Positions 1-11,985 of a DNA stretch of 64,000 bases are shown here, piece after piece. Each line of letters begins with the position of its first letter. Within the stretch, counting starts at the first letter, position 1. The stretch spans positions 146,142 through 210,141 of the forward strand of contig NMRA01000678.1 in the NCBI GenBank assembly GCA_002633005.1, written 5' to 3'. The translations under genes and the position numbers were made by a program. The DNA is from Phoronis australis (lineage: Eukaryota > Phoronida > Phoronidae). The notes under the pieces were generated by a model. That model ran no database searches, had not been told where the DNA came from, and was given only the letters and a program-made list of their open reading frames with translations.

Positions 1-155
1 AACAAGAGTTATAAAACGGTTGTTATCGTTCACGTAGTTTCCATCATACATGTTGATATTCAAAGAAAAACATTTCCAAAGTCGATAAATTTATTTCAAG
101 AGCTTATTAATTAAAATGACATCAGCTAGAAATTAAAATTTGGGCATCAAAAGCG

Positions 156-395
156 GGTCTCTATTATTAATATAGAGCGCTCGAAGGTGTCCGAAGAGCG
201 GAGCCTGCCTATATTGATATCGCTGGGCTCAACCCCAAGAGCGGAGACTCCATTGTTGATTTAGGGGCCCGCTCTTTTTAGCCGACTTCGGGCGGGGCTG
301 CCTTTAATGATATAGGCGGCCACACTCTTCGTCCACCTTCGGGAGGGGCCTCTCGATTAATATGGCTTGCCCCACTCTTGAGGCCCGAAATTTAA
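156..395. repeat. GC-rich degenerate tandem repeat, period about 43-50 bp
   Basis: About five imperfect units, each with an AT core (ATTAATAT, ATTGATAT, TTTAATGATAT) followed by GC-rich words such as GAGCGGAG, ACTTCGGGCGGGG and CCTTCGGGAGGGG. The block stands out from the very AT-rich flanks. No coding frame is evident. Confidence 0.45.
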
Positions 396-2894
396 TTTCT
401 TGCCTATGCAATTTTAATAAGATTAAGTCATTTTAAAAATTAGCTGTTTTTTGATTAAGTGAAGAAAATAATAAAGAATACAATGTTATTTGTAGCACCT
501 GTTGCTTAGTTGTATACATTCGAGAGGAAAAACCGAGTCACGTGGATTGAAAAGCGGGACATCCGCATAATGCCAAAACGGAATGGCGATTAGAAATGTT
601 TCGTCGCAACAAACAAAAAAGTCCCAACTGTGGTTTTCGTCGAACTACCTGACGACGATTTTTTAGTCGAATGAGAAATTGCGGGTGCTGCACAAACCAC
701 GAAAAGTCCCATTGTTTTCTTGTTTTTCGAACAGGAAAACAATGCTGTGTCAAGTGAAAAATCCCATTAGTATTATGATAATATGCCAGTTTCAGCGTGT
801 GTCAAAAGCGGGACATTTTGATGGTGTGGCGGATGGCGGGAGAATTGGACCATCTAGTTACTTTAAAAGTCTTCAAAAGTGTGTCTAGTAGAACTTCTAA
901 TAGGAGTTATGATAAAGAAAAGTTAGTCAAACAAAGTTACGCATTAAAAAAGACTTGCACAGACAGAATAATGCGGCTTTGTAGACAAAAATTCCCGTGC
1001 CTATAGGCAATGCATATCATGCGCCAATACAAACAACACCCCCGCGTCTACAAGTGAAACTTGGGCGCATGGGCCTAACTGCGAAACATGTTGGTAATTT
1101 TTTTTCGAAACATGTTTTATTTAGGAATAGCGCGTGTGTCTAAATACGAACATTTCAGTACCCACATGTACGGCATATGAATAATAAATAATATCTTAGA
1201 ATTGCTTTTAAAACCCGCGGCCCGTCACAAGCAAATATTAGATTGAGAACAGTTACGGCTACAAATCTAAGACTAACTTGTTCCTCACTAGATATAGACA
1301 TTGCATGGCTTGGAAAGAACTCACAGTTCGTTATTGTTTGAGATCGAGGCAGATAAGTGGGCTTTGAAAATTCAAACCGGAATAATTTAAGCGATGAAAA
1401 CATCCGCTATCTGTGTCTGGAAGATGAATAACGAAATAAACTCTAAAAATTTCACTAAAATCGTTTGCGCCAGTTTTAGAAATGATTTTCGGATAGTGTC
1501 GGAGTGCGTTTTTTATAACATCAGAATACTAAATTTTCTTATGCCTTTACTTGTCTATAGTTTTTGAAATCTGAACACCATGAGATGCTTCTGTCTCGTT
1601 ACCGTAAGTCTGCAAGTAATTGTCACAATCTATTCAGTGTTTGAGCATACCCGTCTTTTTGACCTTTCTGATCAACGAGCTAGGTATAGCTCATAGCTCT
1701 GATCATCACACCCAAAAAATACAATAAATGCCTGTTGGTGGGGAATCTCAGAAAACCAAACAAATCCCCCAGTAGTCTTTGTTTTTATCAAAATAGCGAC
1801 GATCAACAGCATTCGTTGAAGTCAACATTTTCAAACCACAATTACGCCATTAATATCAATCATCAAAAAACCAACAACGACTGGTTTAATTCCGTGGAAA
1901 AAAAGATCACGTTCTCTAATGACATGAAATATTGTTTTCTCAGCGATTCAGTGATTCTGTAATTACTTTAGGAAAATAGTCAAAATTTGCCGCTTGTTCC
2001 TTCGTGCATTCTTGTGTTAAGAGGTTCTTGCGACGATAAAAAACAAAGTCGGGATGTTTTTGTTTGTTATGGCGAACACATCTGGCCCTTGAGTTTTGGA
2101 ATAGACCTAGATGTCCTGCAATATATGCTGAAGACTCTCTTTTTAAATCCAGATGACTCGTTTTTTCATTTCTCGACAAATAACATTGTTATGATTATTG
2201 CTATTTTCCGCAGTCCACTAACTTTCTAACACATCAATACTGGGTAAAAATGTGTTTCAAGTTGACATTAACACACACCACATGAATCATTATCATCAAT
2301 GTTTACTTTGTGAAGATTTTATTTCTTGGTTTGCTATATATATTTCTAAACCAACTTAATGAGCTACCCACAGCATATCCCACCAAAGTTACGTAATAGA
2401 TGTTTGTCTCATGATTTTCTATCAGACGGAAAACCCCTATTGAAATTTCGAAAGGGTAGGTGGAATAATTGTTTTATAACGTTTGTTGTAAACGCATTGC
2501 ATGCAGAATACGAAAAAACACAAGTGCAAAGAATAAGGATGAAAATAAAGTATAATGTATAAAACATAACAATCGTTCTGGTAAGACGGGCAATAAAAAG
2601 CGCAACTGCGCTCTTGGCTTGTCCAGGTGTCCCAGCTTAGCTCTCAATGTGCAATAATAATAACAGTATGAATACAATAGTGCTATTTCATTATATCTAT
2701 CTGTAAATAATGTCTTCCATAATGCTTTAAATACTTTTGTATTTCCATTGGTTTCTAGCACATGACGTGCTAAGTAAGTAAGTCTAAATGACGTGTTTTT
2801 TCGCACTCCTGTCACCAAAGATTACTTATTTACTTACATACAACCGCTAGGTGTCGCCAAGTCTAAGACTGCGCTTAGTTGTTTGAAGTTACGA
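396..2894. other. Intergenic, no gene recognised
   Basis: AT-rich DNA with only short random frames. At 1035-1085 is a GGGCGCATGGGCC-type phrase that recurs near 11115 and 15150. I see no splice-linked coding signal before the RING-TRAF gene. Confidence 0.5.
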
Positions 2895-2912
2895 ATGTGG
2901 ATAAACAAGTAG
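2895..2912 (+). promoter_or_regulatory. Five-codon upstream ORF ahead of the RING-TRAF start
   Basis: A minimal ORF (ATG, four codons, TAG; MWINK) ends 29 bases before the main ATG and lies in a different frame. If the transcript starts upstream of it, it could lower translation of the main frame. The transcription start is not known, so this is a candidate only. Confidence 0.25.
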
Positions 2913-2941
2913 AACTTTTGAAATCGCGATTTGTTGATAGA

Positions 2942-5900
2942 ATGCCCAATAAAAGGCGAAAGAGGTCTTCTGCAGGCTTTTCATCGCAGGAGGCGGAATT
3001 AGAGAGGTTTGTTCGTGGTTGTAGCTTTTGGGATCCAAAGTAAAAGTAATAAAAATATGTTGGATTGAGCACTAACTGACTAAGCGATGAAGGCAGCCGA
3101 TGAGGCCGGTGTGGCACGGGGTCTTATCTCGATGTTTTTAGCACATACCAGTACCTCTCATTAGGCAAATACATCAGCAAGTATACACAGGTGATAGCAA
3201 CACGTAGCCCCTTGGCTGGCTATTATGGTGAATCTGCAGTGAATGTAGTAGTATAAAGGCCTTTCATAATCACTCGCCTATGTCTATGAGCAAACTTGTG
3301 CTCTTTGCCTTTGGTGTTTGGTCGACTTGTTAGGACGCCTGGCATTGAAGCAAGAGGTACGGGGTTCAAAACTTTTACTATTTGATGTTTCACTACAGTA
3401 TACAGTGGCTACAGTTGTACAGTTGTACAGTACTCCCATCAATTTCTGTACTAGTCTCATACGGTTCATTTTAAACCAGCGGTAGCTGAAATACGGCGGT
3501 CACAGAATAAAGGACTCTGGAGGCAATTTAGGCAACATAATTTGAACATATCCGTGAAATCTGGCATGGATCATTCGAGCTTCCCTCACCTGGTGCCATT
3601 TTGAGGAATTTAGGTCTTGAAATCATGCTTGTTGACGAACAAAAAGTTCAAGGGGCACAAATCTTACAAATTCCACTTTCTGATTGTGATTTCTAACCAA
3701 TTTTCAGATACTTCCTCAATCCAAGTGCCGTCAGTCGTCATTTGTATTGTTCCATTTGTCAAGATGTCTTCTTCGAACCACAGAGGGCGCCTTGTGGACA
3801 CAGTTTTTGTAAAAAGGTTAGTCAGCTCAGTTCATAGAGGAATTTAGTTACTGAACTCATTCAAGTTAAAGGGGATCACAACCATTTTGATGTAATATTT
3901 AGTAAAAATATATCAGTGTTCTCCACAACAGAAAATTAAAACTCAAAGTACTAAATCCATATATGTCCGATTGTCCATTTCCATACTGTGGGGAGTTTGT
4001 GTGTTTTGTCTTGGAATAAATGCTTTGGACTTGTATCAAAACTCCAAAATGTCCTGATTTCCTGAAGAAATGAGTAATCTCCCAATTCTTTAAACTCTTT
4101 GCATAGTTTTTCCAACTCAACACTAGTAAGCCAAACTTGTTAGGACAAAATTCAACCTCGTCGCAGCAACGAGTCAAAATAGGTTGTGATTGTGAAGAAC
4201 ACTGCACACATCCTTGAATGTCATGGAGATACATTTTTCATGTTGGCTTGGTGAATATTTGCAAGGAATGATACAATGTGATGTGGATTGCCTAGCAATA
4301 GGCCCACATTTCGATTCTACATTCATTTTCATTGAACAAGTTCAATGTTTTACTCACTAATGAACAATGCCTGGCTCATTCATATTTGCTCCATGGAAGT
4401 GAATGCAGATTTGAATGCGGCCATCTTGCAGGGCAGCTTCTGTCACTTCATTGCTCCATACGTACACGTTGAGGGAGCAGTGATTAATGAAGGGAAAATG
4501 TCTCCCCAAAATAACAAAGTATGTGTGTATTTGTCCAAGGTAACATCAAAAAGCATTACTTTCCCTTTAACGCTCAGGGAGTCTGAATCAGGAAAGACCA
4601 ACATTACAGTGTTTACAACAGAATGTTAGGTGATTCTAAGTGACATAATTGACTTGGGAGCGTATTTTTAGTGTGGGCATTATCTCAGATGAACACTGTA
4701 ACCTATTGCAAGTGGTTCTTTTCTTTTCATTGTTTGAATGTAAACGCAGTGTTAAGATTTAGTATTATAATGCTTCCTCATTTAAGTTACTGGTCATTAA
4801 ATTCAATCTTAAATGTTAAGCTGAAAATAAAATGTTTATCAGAAGTTTCATTTACTTAATATGCAATCTGTTGCTTGAAGTTGTGCCTATACTAAAAGTT
4901 TGTTGTCATATAATCAGAACTATTTTTTTTTTAGTACATTTTATCGCAACATTCATATTTTAAATTAATATTTAGACTTGCAATGAAGTATTCACTGATG
5001 TCTCCAGAGCTACAGAAGTTTCACTATTCTCTCAGTTGAAACATATTTTGATCTTCGCCTTAAGAATACTAGTAATTTCTTTATGTTTGGGCCTCTTTTC
5101 TTCTTCAGTGTATCCTTATGTGGTTAAAACAAAGCCGTACCTGCCCTGAAGACAGAACTCCAGTGGAGAAACATCATCTTCACCGTGACTTTATACTGGA
5201 GAACATCATCGGCGATCAGATGGTAACGATATGAAACTGCAATAAATTTCAGTTTAGCAGAGATAAGCTCACCAGTGCTGAGTTCAGCTCAACATGACGT
5301 CCCTCGGTACATTTGCAACACCAGTTTTCATTCCAGAATCTGTGCGCTTTTACCAATAACGCGCTAAGTCCAAAATTGTCGCAAAGTTTTGTTCATTAAT
5401 ACTGACATATGTAATGAAGTTTTAAGGAAAACCCGCCTACTTTTATTTTTTTAAAAGTTGGTAGTGAAATAAGGCAAACACAAATAAGGCTGAGCTGTAT
5501 GACGTATTAACATTTTATTGATATCTGTAGAATGACGAAACTCATCATTTGATCTAAATTGAAGAACGTTAGGCAAAGAATTTATTTAAAAACTATGGAA
5601 TCTGTTTTCAGGTTGCTTGCCCTCATCGCAATAATGGCTGTGAATTTGTTGGACAGCTCCAGCTTCTAAAATCCCACACCAGGAGATGTGACTTTAATCC
5701 AACTAACCTACCTGAGTTCCTCAAAGAAAACACAAAACCCTTATCACCAGGTGATTATTTACGTTCTACAAGTATGGATTACGATGAAAGCAATAGATTC
5801 AATTCCTTAGACTTTCAGGTTTGATTCTACATCAAAGCGTGACATATTATTCCTTCACCAGTTCAAAGTTGAGTTGGTAGGCTCCACAACATGAGCAAAA

Positions 5901-6336
5901 GGTCTAATCCGGTGTCTGATTTTTATGTTACAATGCTAGAAGTACATGAAAACTAAAAACAATGTTATTTTTTATGTGAATTGGTAAGATTTCACCATTT
6001 CATCACTATGGTATGTTATCGAACCCTGCCTATTCTGCGCAAAATTCCCTGCCACACACTATTCAAACTCATATAAACCATTGTTTGTGCATTGGCTACG
6101 GTTCCGCTGTGTGGTAAGAATTTGATTATCACCCCCGCTTCACCTGTCATTTTCTATTTACAGCCTCACAAGACCCTTGTGCTTCAGATGTCAGCGAGGG
6201 CAAGCTGCCCACTCCAGCGAAGCCCTCCCTGAAGATGCGACTGTTCCGAGCAGGAGGGGGCCAGAAACAACTTTTATGCTCTATGTTTGACAAGAATCAG
6301 CCATCGTCTACATCGTCACCAACAAACTCTTCATGA
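2942..6336 (+). CDS. RING finger plus TRAF-type zinc-finger protein (likely E3 ubiquitin ligase), 5 exons
   Basis: Five exons join in one frame: 2942-3006, 3708-3816, 5109-5222, 5612-5750 and 6164-6336, giving 199 residues and a TGA stop. Every intron has GT/AG ends and the phases match (2, 0, 0, 1). Residues 36-73 form a RING: C36, C39, C51, H53, C56, C59, C70, with motifs CSICQDVF and CGHSFCKKC. The eighth ligand position is Asp73 (CPEDR), as in the C3HC3D RINGs of TRAF proteins. Residues 99-122 (C99, C106, H118, C122; CPHRNNGCEF) form a TRAF-type finger. The tail is short, basic then Ser-rich, with no coiled coil or TRAF-C domain, so it is much shorter than a classical TRAF. The start is the first in-frame ATG after a stop, and the N terminus is basic (MPNKRRKR). 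RINGs of this class bind E2 enzymes, so ubiquitin ligase activity is an inference from the family. I do not know an exact vertebrate counterpart. Confidence 0.9.
3305..3375 (+). repeat. Possible decayed tRNA-derived SINE head
   Basis: Inside intron 1 of the RING-TRAF gene, GTCGACTTGTTAGGACGCC resembles a box A region. CATTGAAGCAAGAGGTACGG followed by GGGTTCAAAAC resembles an anticodon arm and box B of tRNA-derived SINEs. No intact cloverleaf can be drawn, so this is a remnant at best. Confidence 0.3.
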
Positions 6337-7808
6337 TGCCCTTGGATTGCTGCTCCTTGTCTGTGGTATTTTGTCCCTACGTCCCATGCAGTGCCATCGT
6401 TGAAAACCATGGTTTTGGTTCCCGTTCTCAGGTGGCGCCACTTGTTTTGGTTCTTTGAAGGGGAAAGCAACTGTTAAATGTTACCTGCACTAAAATTGCG
6501 GCTCTTTGGTTATCCCGGAGAGACATTTTTCACATTAATCACCATTCACTTGGGGTTTATTTATTCTCCGTGCTACAATACCAGATCCACATTTTGGTTT
6601 AGCACCCATTTCCATTGATCAAACACAACTGATCGACACAGACTTCGTTCAATTTAGCGATTTGGACATTGCATTTGCTAAATGGAAAGGAATGCAGTAG
6701 CAATATGTCGGCCATTTTCTGGGCTATGTGTGTGGTTCAGTTATTTGATGGATATTTGAAACATTCCAGGGGATCAACTGTTTATGTGGAAAAATGTGTC
6801 TCCCAGGTAATCAAGGATTCGTTTCGTAATAAAAGTCTCATGAAAAACAATTGAAATCTCTACCAGAGATGCACTTCTAGATGTTTTTGTTGCCAATTTT
6901 CAATCACTGTACTATTAGTCTTTCAAAACAAACTTTGATTCGTGGAATAAGGAAAGGTAAGTTAGTAAATACATTTCCTGGTGTTTTAGGATATTCTGCT
7001 TAAATTTTACGACACTATGTATATGTTCTATTACAAAATAGATTTTCCTCTGCAGTCACATGTGAACGGCCATTTTAATTATGAGCAGGCATGTGATCCC
7101 CGATAAAATAGAATCCTACATTTTTTTATTATTTTCTATCTGCATACGGTAAAACAGGATTTATACAATTTCTTGTTTTGGAAGGATATTAAGTTACATA
7201 ATTTGTCAGGTAAATATTTAGCATGCCATATGGCAGAGAAATATTTTGTCAATGCTGTCTAACCTCATTTTAGTTGTGGCATGGCACACCAAATGGCAGA
7301 CAAATAAAAGTTTATTGTGTAAAAATTTCTCAACAAAAATATCTTCAGGAAAATTAACTTTCTTTTTAGCATGACGTAGATAATAGCAAACAACATTTGG
7401 TAAACTTTTGAGTATTTGTAACAATGTGGTAAGTTTCCGAAAAATTGAAATAAAATTATGACAATTTCAGCAATTATATTTGTCCGGAATTAAATAATTT
7501 TTATGGTATGACCCGACACTTCATACAATTTTAATTATTTGTAACAGCCTTTGAAAAATAAATAATTACGATTTTGGCGCTAATTTTGGGACTAATGTCT
7601 GATGTATTGCCTGTTCTTTATGTTAGTGTAAATTTTTTATGAATCTGAATGAATGATTTTGCCAAAATTATTCTTTGATAGTGATATATAAAGAAAGTGG
7701 CAATTTATAGTGTTCTAAAAGTGCTCTTAGGTATACTTTTGAAAATAAAGGTAAAGATTTCCCCATGTTCCTATTTATTATTTTCATCGTCATTTTCAGC
7801 AATTTTTA
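6337..7808. other. 3' flank of the RING-TRAF gene
   Basis: Noncoding. It includes any 3' UTR; AATAAA at 7449-7454 is one possible poly(A) signal, but others are present. The whole stretch is repeated at 9248-10742. Confidence 0.4.
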
Positions 7809-8121
7809 TGCGTCCACATATTTATATGTGGACGCATTATGCCGTCATCTCCGTCCGTCCGTCCGTCCGGGCGGCGTCCGGCGTCCGCTGCTCTATCTCC
7901 AAAACCCTTTGACATACGTTCATGAAATTTGGCACATATGTTCCATTCATGAATGGGACGGCATGTGCGAACTTTCGGACGGATCCGACTACCGGTGTGC
8001 CCCCTAGTGGCAATTTTAGTTTTTTACGCTTACCTTTGTATCTTCAAAAGTCCTGAACGGATTTTCATGAAATTTGGTATGTAGGCACCTAGTCGTGAGA
8101 TGACGCTATCCTGCCGTTTTC
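7809..8121 (+). mobile_element. Hairpin-headed repeat (family H), truncated at the n
   Basis: It starts with GCGTCCACATA, a short loop, and TATGTGGACGC (a perfect 11-bp stem), then ATTATGCCGTCATC, a CCGT-rich run (GTCCGTCCGTCCGTCC), the phrase CTCTATCTCCAAAA, the core CCCCCTAGTGGCAATTTTAG, and TTTTCATGAAATTTGGTATG. The same order of words occurs at 62.6 kb and, inverted, at 47.4 kb. The duplicated locus at 10.74 kb lacks it, so it is a discrete insertion. No protein is encoded. The class is unknown. Confidence 0.6.
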
Positions 8122-8122
8122 N
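8122..8122. other. Single n at a duplication boundary (probable contig join)
   Basis: One ambiguous base separates a truncated repeat on the left from a restart of the sequence found at 5212. The window has similar single n characters at 25968 (after a run of C), 28440, 32542 and 54612. Some scaffolders write one n where two contigs overlap but were not merged. Confidence 0.7.
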
Positions 8123-9247
8123 GCGATCAGATGGTAACGATATGAAACTGCAATAAATTTCAGTTTAGCAGAGAAAAGCTCACCAGTGCTGAGTTCAGCT
8201 CAACATGACGTCCCTCAGTACATTCGCAACACCAGTGTTCATTCCAGAATCTGTGCGTTTTTTACCAATAACTCGCTAAGTCCAAAATTGTCGCAAAGTT
8301 TTGTTCATTAATACTGACATATGTAATGAAGTTTTCAGGAAAACCCGCCCACTTTTATTTTTTTAAAAGTTGGTAGTAAAATAAGGCAAACACAAATAAG
8401 GCTGAGCTGTATGACGTATTAACATTTTATTGATATCTGTAGAATGACGAAACTCATCATTTGATCTAAATTGAGAACGTTAGGCAAAGAATTTATTTAA
8501 AAACTACGGAATCTGTTTTCAGGTTGCTTGCCCTCATCGCAATAATGGCTGCGAATTTGTTGGACAGCTCCAGCTTCTAAAATCCCACACCAGGAGATGT
8601 GACTTTAATCCAACTAACCTACCCGAGTTCCTCAAAGAAAATGCAAAACCCTTATCACCAGGTGATTAATTACTTTCTACGAATATGGATTACAATGAAA
8701 GCAATAGATTCAATTCCTTAGACTTTCAGGTTTGATTCTACATCAAAGTGTGACATAGCATTCCTTCACCAGTACAAAGTTGAGTTGGTAGGCTCCACAA
8801 CATGAGCAAAAGGTCTAATCTGGTGTCTGATTTTTATGTTACAATGCTAGAAGTACATGAAAACTAAAAACAATGTTATTTTTTATGTGAATTGGTAAGA
8901 TTTCACCATTTCATCACTGTGGTATGTTATCGAACCCTGCCTATTCTGCGCAAAATTCCCTGCCGCACACTATTCAAACTCATATAAACCATTGTTTGTG
9001 CATTGGCTACGGTTCCGCTGTGTGGTAAGAATTTGATTATCACCCCTGCTTCACATGTCATTTTCTAGTTACAGCCTCACAAGACCCTTGTGCCTCAGAT
9101 GTCAGCGAGGGCAAGCTGCCCACTCCAGCGAAGCCCTCCCTGAAGATGCGACTGTTCCGAGCAGGAGGGGGCCAGAAACAACTTTTATGCTCTATGTTTG
9201 ACAAGAATCAGCCATCGTCTACATCGTCACCGACAAACTCTTCATGA
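8123..9247 (+). pseudogene. Second, 5'-truncated copy of RING-TRAF exons (end of exon 3, exons 4 and 5)
   Basis: After the n come the last bases of exon 3, then an intact exon 4 (8523-8661) and exon 5 (9075-9247, TGA stop) with the same splice phases as the copy at 5612-6336. I see about five base changes in the coding part: four are synonymous and one replaces Thr by Ala near position 137. No exon 1, exon 2 or RING lies in front of it. It is either a misassembled allele of the upstream gene (preferred) or a truncated tandem copy. It cannot make a complete protein from this position. Confidence 0.7.
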
Positions 9248-10747
9248 TGCCCTTGGATTGCTGCTCCTTGTCTGTGGTATTTTGTCCCTACGTCCCATGC
9301 AGTGCCATCGTTGAAAACCATGGATTTGGTTCCCGTTCTCAGGTGGTGCCACTTGTTTTGGTTCTTTGAAGGGGAAAGCAACTGTTAAATGTTACCTGTA
9401 CTAAAATTGCGGCTCCTTGGTTATCCCGGAGAGACATTTTTCACATTAATCACCATTCACTTGGGGTTTATTTATTCTCCGTGCTACAACACCAGATCCA
9501 CATTTTGGTTTAGCACCCATTTCCATTGATCAAACACAACTGATCGACACAGACTTCGTTCAATTTAGCGATTTGGACATTGCATTTGCTAAATGGAAAG
9601 GAATGCAGTAGCAATATGTTGGCCATTTTCTGGGCTATGTGTGTGGTTCAGTTATTTGATGGATATTTGAAACATTCCAGGGGATCAACTGTTTATGTGG
9701 AAAAATGTGTCTCCCAGGTAATCAAGGATTCGTTTCATAATAAAAGTCTCATGGAAAACAGTTGATGTCTCTACCGGAGATGCACTTCTGGATGTTTTTG
9801 TTGCCAATTTTCAATCACTGTACTAATGCCAAATGTGGCAGGTTTTTGAACTACGTCTTTCAAAACAAACTTTGATTCCTGGAATAAGGAAAGGTAAGTT
9901 AGTAAATACATTTCCTGGTGTTTTAGGATATTTTGCTTAAATTTTACGACAATATGTATATGTTCTATTACAAAATAGATTTTCCTCTGCAGTCACATGT
10001 GAACGGCCATTTTAATTATGAGCAGGCATGTGATCCCCGATAAAATAGTATCCTACATTTTTTATTATTTTCTATCTGCATACGGTAAAACAGGAATTAT
10101 ACAATTTCTTGTTTTGGAAGGATATTAAGTTACATAATTTGTCAGGTAAATATTTAGTATACCATATGGCAGAGAAATATTTTGTCAATGCTGTCTAACT
10201 TCATTTTATTTGTGGCATGGCACACCAAATGGCAGACAAGTAAAAGTTTATTGTGTAAAAATTTCTCAACAAAAATAACTTTTCAGGAAAATTAACTTTC
10301 TTTTTAGCATGACGTAGATAATAGCAAACAACATTTGGTAAACTTTTGAGTATTTGTAACAATGTGGTAAGCTTCCGAAAAATAGAAATAAAATTATGGC
10401 AATTTCAGCAATTATACTTGTCCCGAATTAAAGAATTTTTATGCTATGACCCGACACTTCATACAAGTTTAATTATTTGTAATAGCCTTTGAAAAATAAA
10501 AAATAACGATTTTGGCGCTAATTTTGGGACTAATGTCTGATGTATTGCCTGTTCTTTATGTTATTGTCAAATTTTTATGAATATGAATGAATGATTTTGC
10601 CAAAATTATTCTTTGATAGTGATAAAAAGAAAGTGGCAATTTATAGTGTTCTAAAAATGCTCTTAGGTATACTTTTGAAAATAAAGGTAAAGATTTCCCC
10701 ATGTTCCTATTTATTATTTTCATTGTCATTTTCAGCAATTTTTATAA
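8123..10747 (+). repeat. Right copy of the ~2.6-kb duplication
   Basis: It aligns to 5212-7808 with scattered substitutions and small indels. One example is a roughly 30-base segment near 9828 (containing TGCCAAATGTGGCA) that is absent from the left copy near 6912. Beyond 10742 it reads through flanking sequence where the left copy has the hairpin-headed insertion, so the right copy shows the empty site. Confidence 0.85.
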
Positions 10748-11745
10748 TTGTTGTTTTGTCATATTCTAATGTGTTTACATTTTGTGGGCTGTTTAATTGT
10801 ATGAAGTTTTGTTCCTGTAAAATAGTTTTTATGTGCTCAGCGAGCCTTGTGATAAGAATAATGCACGTGAATTTGGCCCATGTTTTGTGTGGAACACTTG
10901 AGCCAAATTTCCTGAATTACATGTATGTGAAACGTATTTATTAGAAATTGTAGAATTTGGCCAGAAGTATCATGAGCCCACGCTAATAACACCCAGTTTG
11001 AGACGTGTTGCATATAGGCAGGAGGTAACAGCTAGTGAGGGTCAATTGTAAAGGGCTATGTGCGAAACGTGTGTAAATCATTTTTTATTATAAAAACGGG
11101 TTATGTCGGATACAGGCGCCTGGGCCTAAATAGGCCCATATACCGTAGTAATGGTACTAACGCTAGTGACTAAGTAAGATGTTTTGGATTGGTGGCAGTC
11201 TGGCCGAAAATGTGAGATTGGATGCCTCAGGTGTTCTTGTTGAAAGGTGATCAATAAACAAGTGAAAACAAACAAACATGTTTTCTCCTTCTCACACAAA
11301 GCCGCAGTTCCCTTCGTTTAGGGCGTCACTTCTGTAACCTAACGGTCATTAACTAAATCTTTTTCATCAAAAAATCACGGTGACGTGATGACTGTCACAT
11401 AACAATGACGAGCTTTTGAGTTTGTTTCATGAAAAATGACTTAGATACTGAAGAACTTTGGCCTGAAAAATAATTAAAACACTCCATCAGTGCAAAGTAT
11501 CCGAGAACATGCCCATTACTGGTAGTTGTCGAGATAATTTATAGAAAACATAGCTAGGCTGAGAGGTAAAAATTACATGGTTAAAACTTTATTACAAAAT
11601 TGTGAAGTGGGCAGACTATGCATTTACTGGGCATGTCAACACCAGTGTGTTACTTATGTGCCTGAGATGACAAAATTCCAGGCTTTGGATCTTCCACATT
11701 TCGTTCATACCTAGAAGTTGATGAAGATTGCTGGCCAACTTTTGG

Positions 11746-11985
11746 TCACGCTGGCCTTTTCCATTCATATGAGGTGCTGCGTCCCTCAAAATATAACTCT
11801 GGCATCACTGACCCTGCTTCCAGTACCGGTCCAGTTGGGTAATCATCGTTTTTCATGATTTTGTATGGGTACAAATTAAATAAAAAACGCTTATGTTTTC
11901 CTTTGAAATATGTGGTAGGGCTTCCCGTTATATCATCCTTGGCTCCTTTACCGTTATCGCAAGGCAAAGGTAAAGCAATGGGTGA
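11746..11985 (-). other. Exon-like open segment, product unknown
   Basis: Eighty codons are open on the minus strand, with balanced composition and words such as GSPTTYFKGKHKRFLF and YPTGPVLEAGSVMPELYF. It has no ATG at its start and no convincing acceptor in front. It ends in TGA. It could be a terminal exon, a pseudogene piece or a transposon fragment. I recognise no family. Confidence 0.25.

Larger units (their letters stand above)
5212..8121 (+). repeat. Left copy of a ~2.6-kb near-identical tandem duplication, ending at a single n
   Basis: The sequence from GCGATCAGATGGTAACG (end of RING-TRAF exon 3) to about 7808 is repeated almost base for base from 8123 to about 10742. It covers the last intron-exon pairs, the 3' flank and more. 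The left copy differs by carrying an inserted hairpin-headed repeat from about 7809 up to the n at 8122. The copy boundary lies exactly on the single n, which suggests two unmerged overlapping contigs (alleles) rather than a true duplication. Confidence 0.85.

Noticed and set aside
2474-2818. 114-codon minus-strand frame before the RING-TRAF gene
   Set aside because: Low-complexity and irregular, no family, no splice evidence.
3305-3375. Functional tRNA gene
   Set aside because: No complete acceptor stem or cloverleaf can be formed; at best a SINE remnant.
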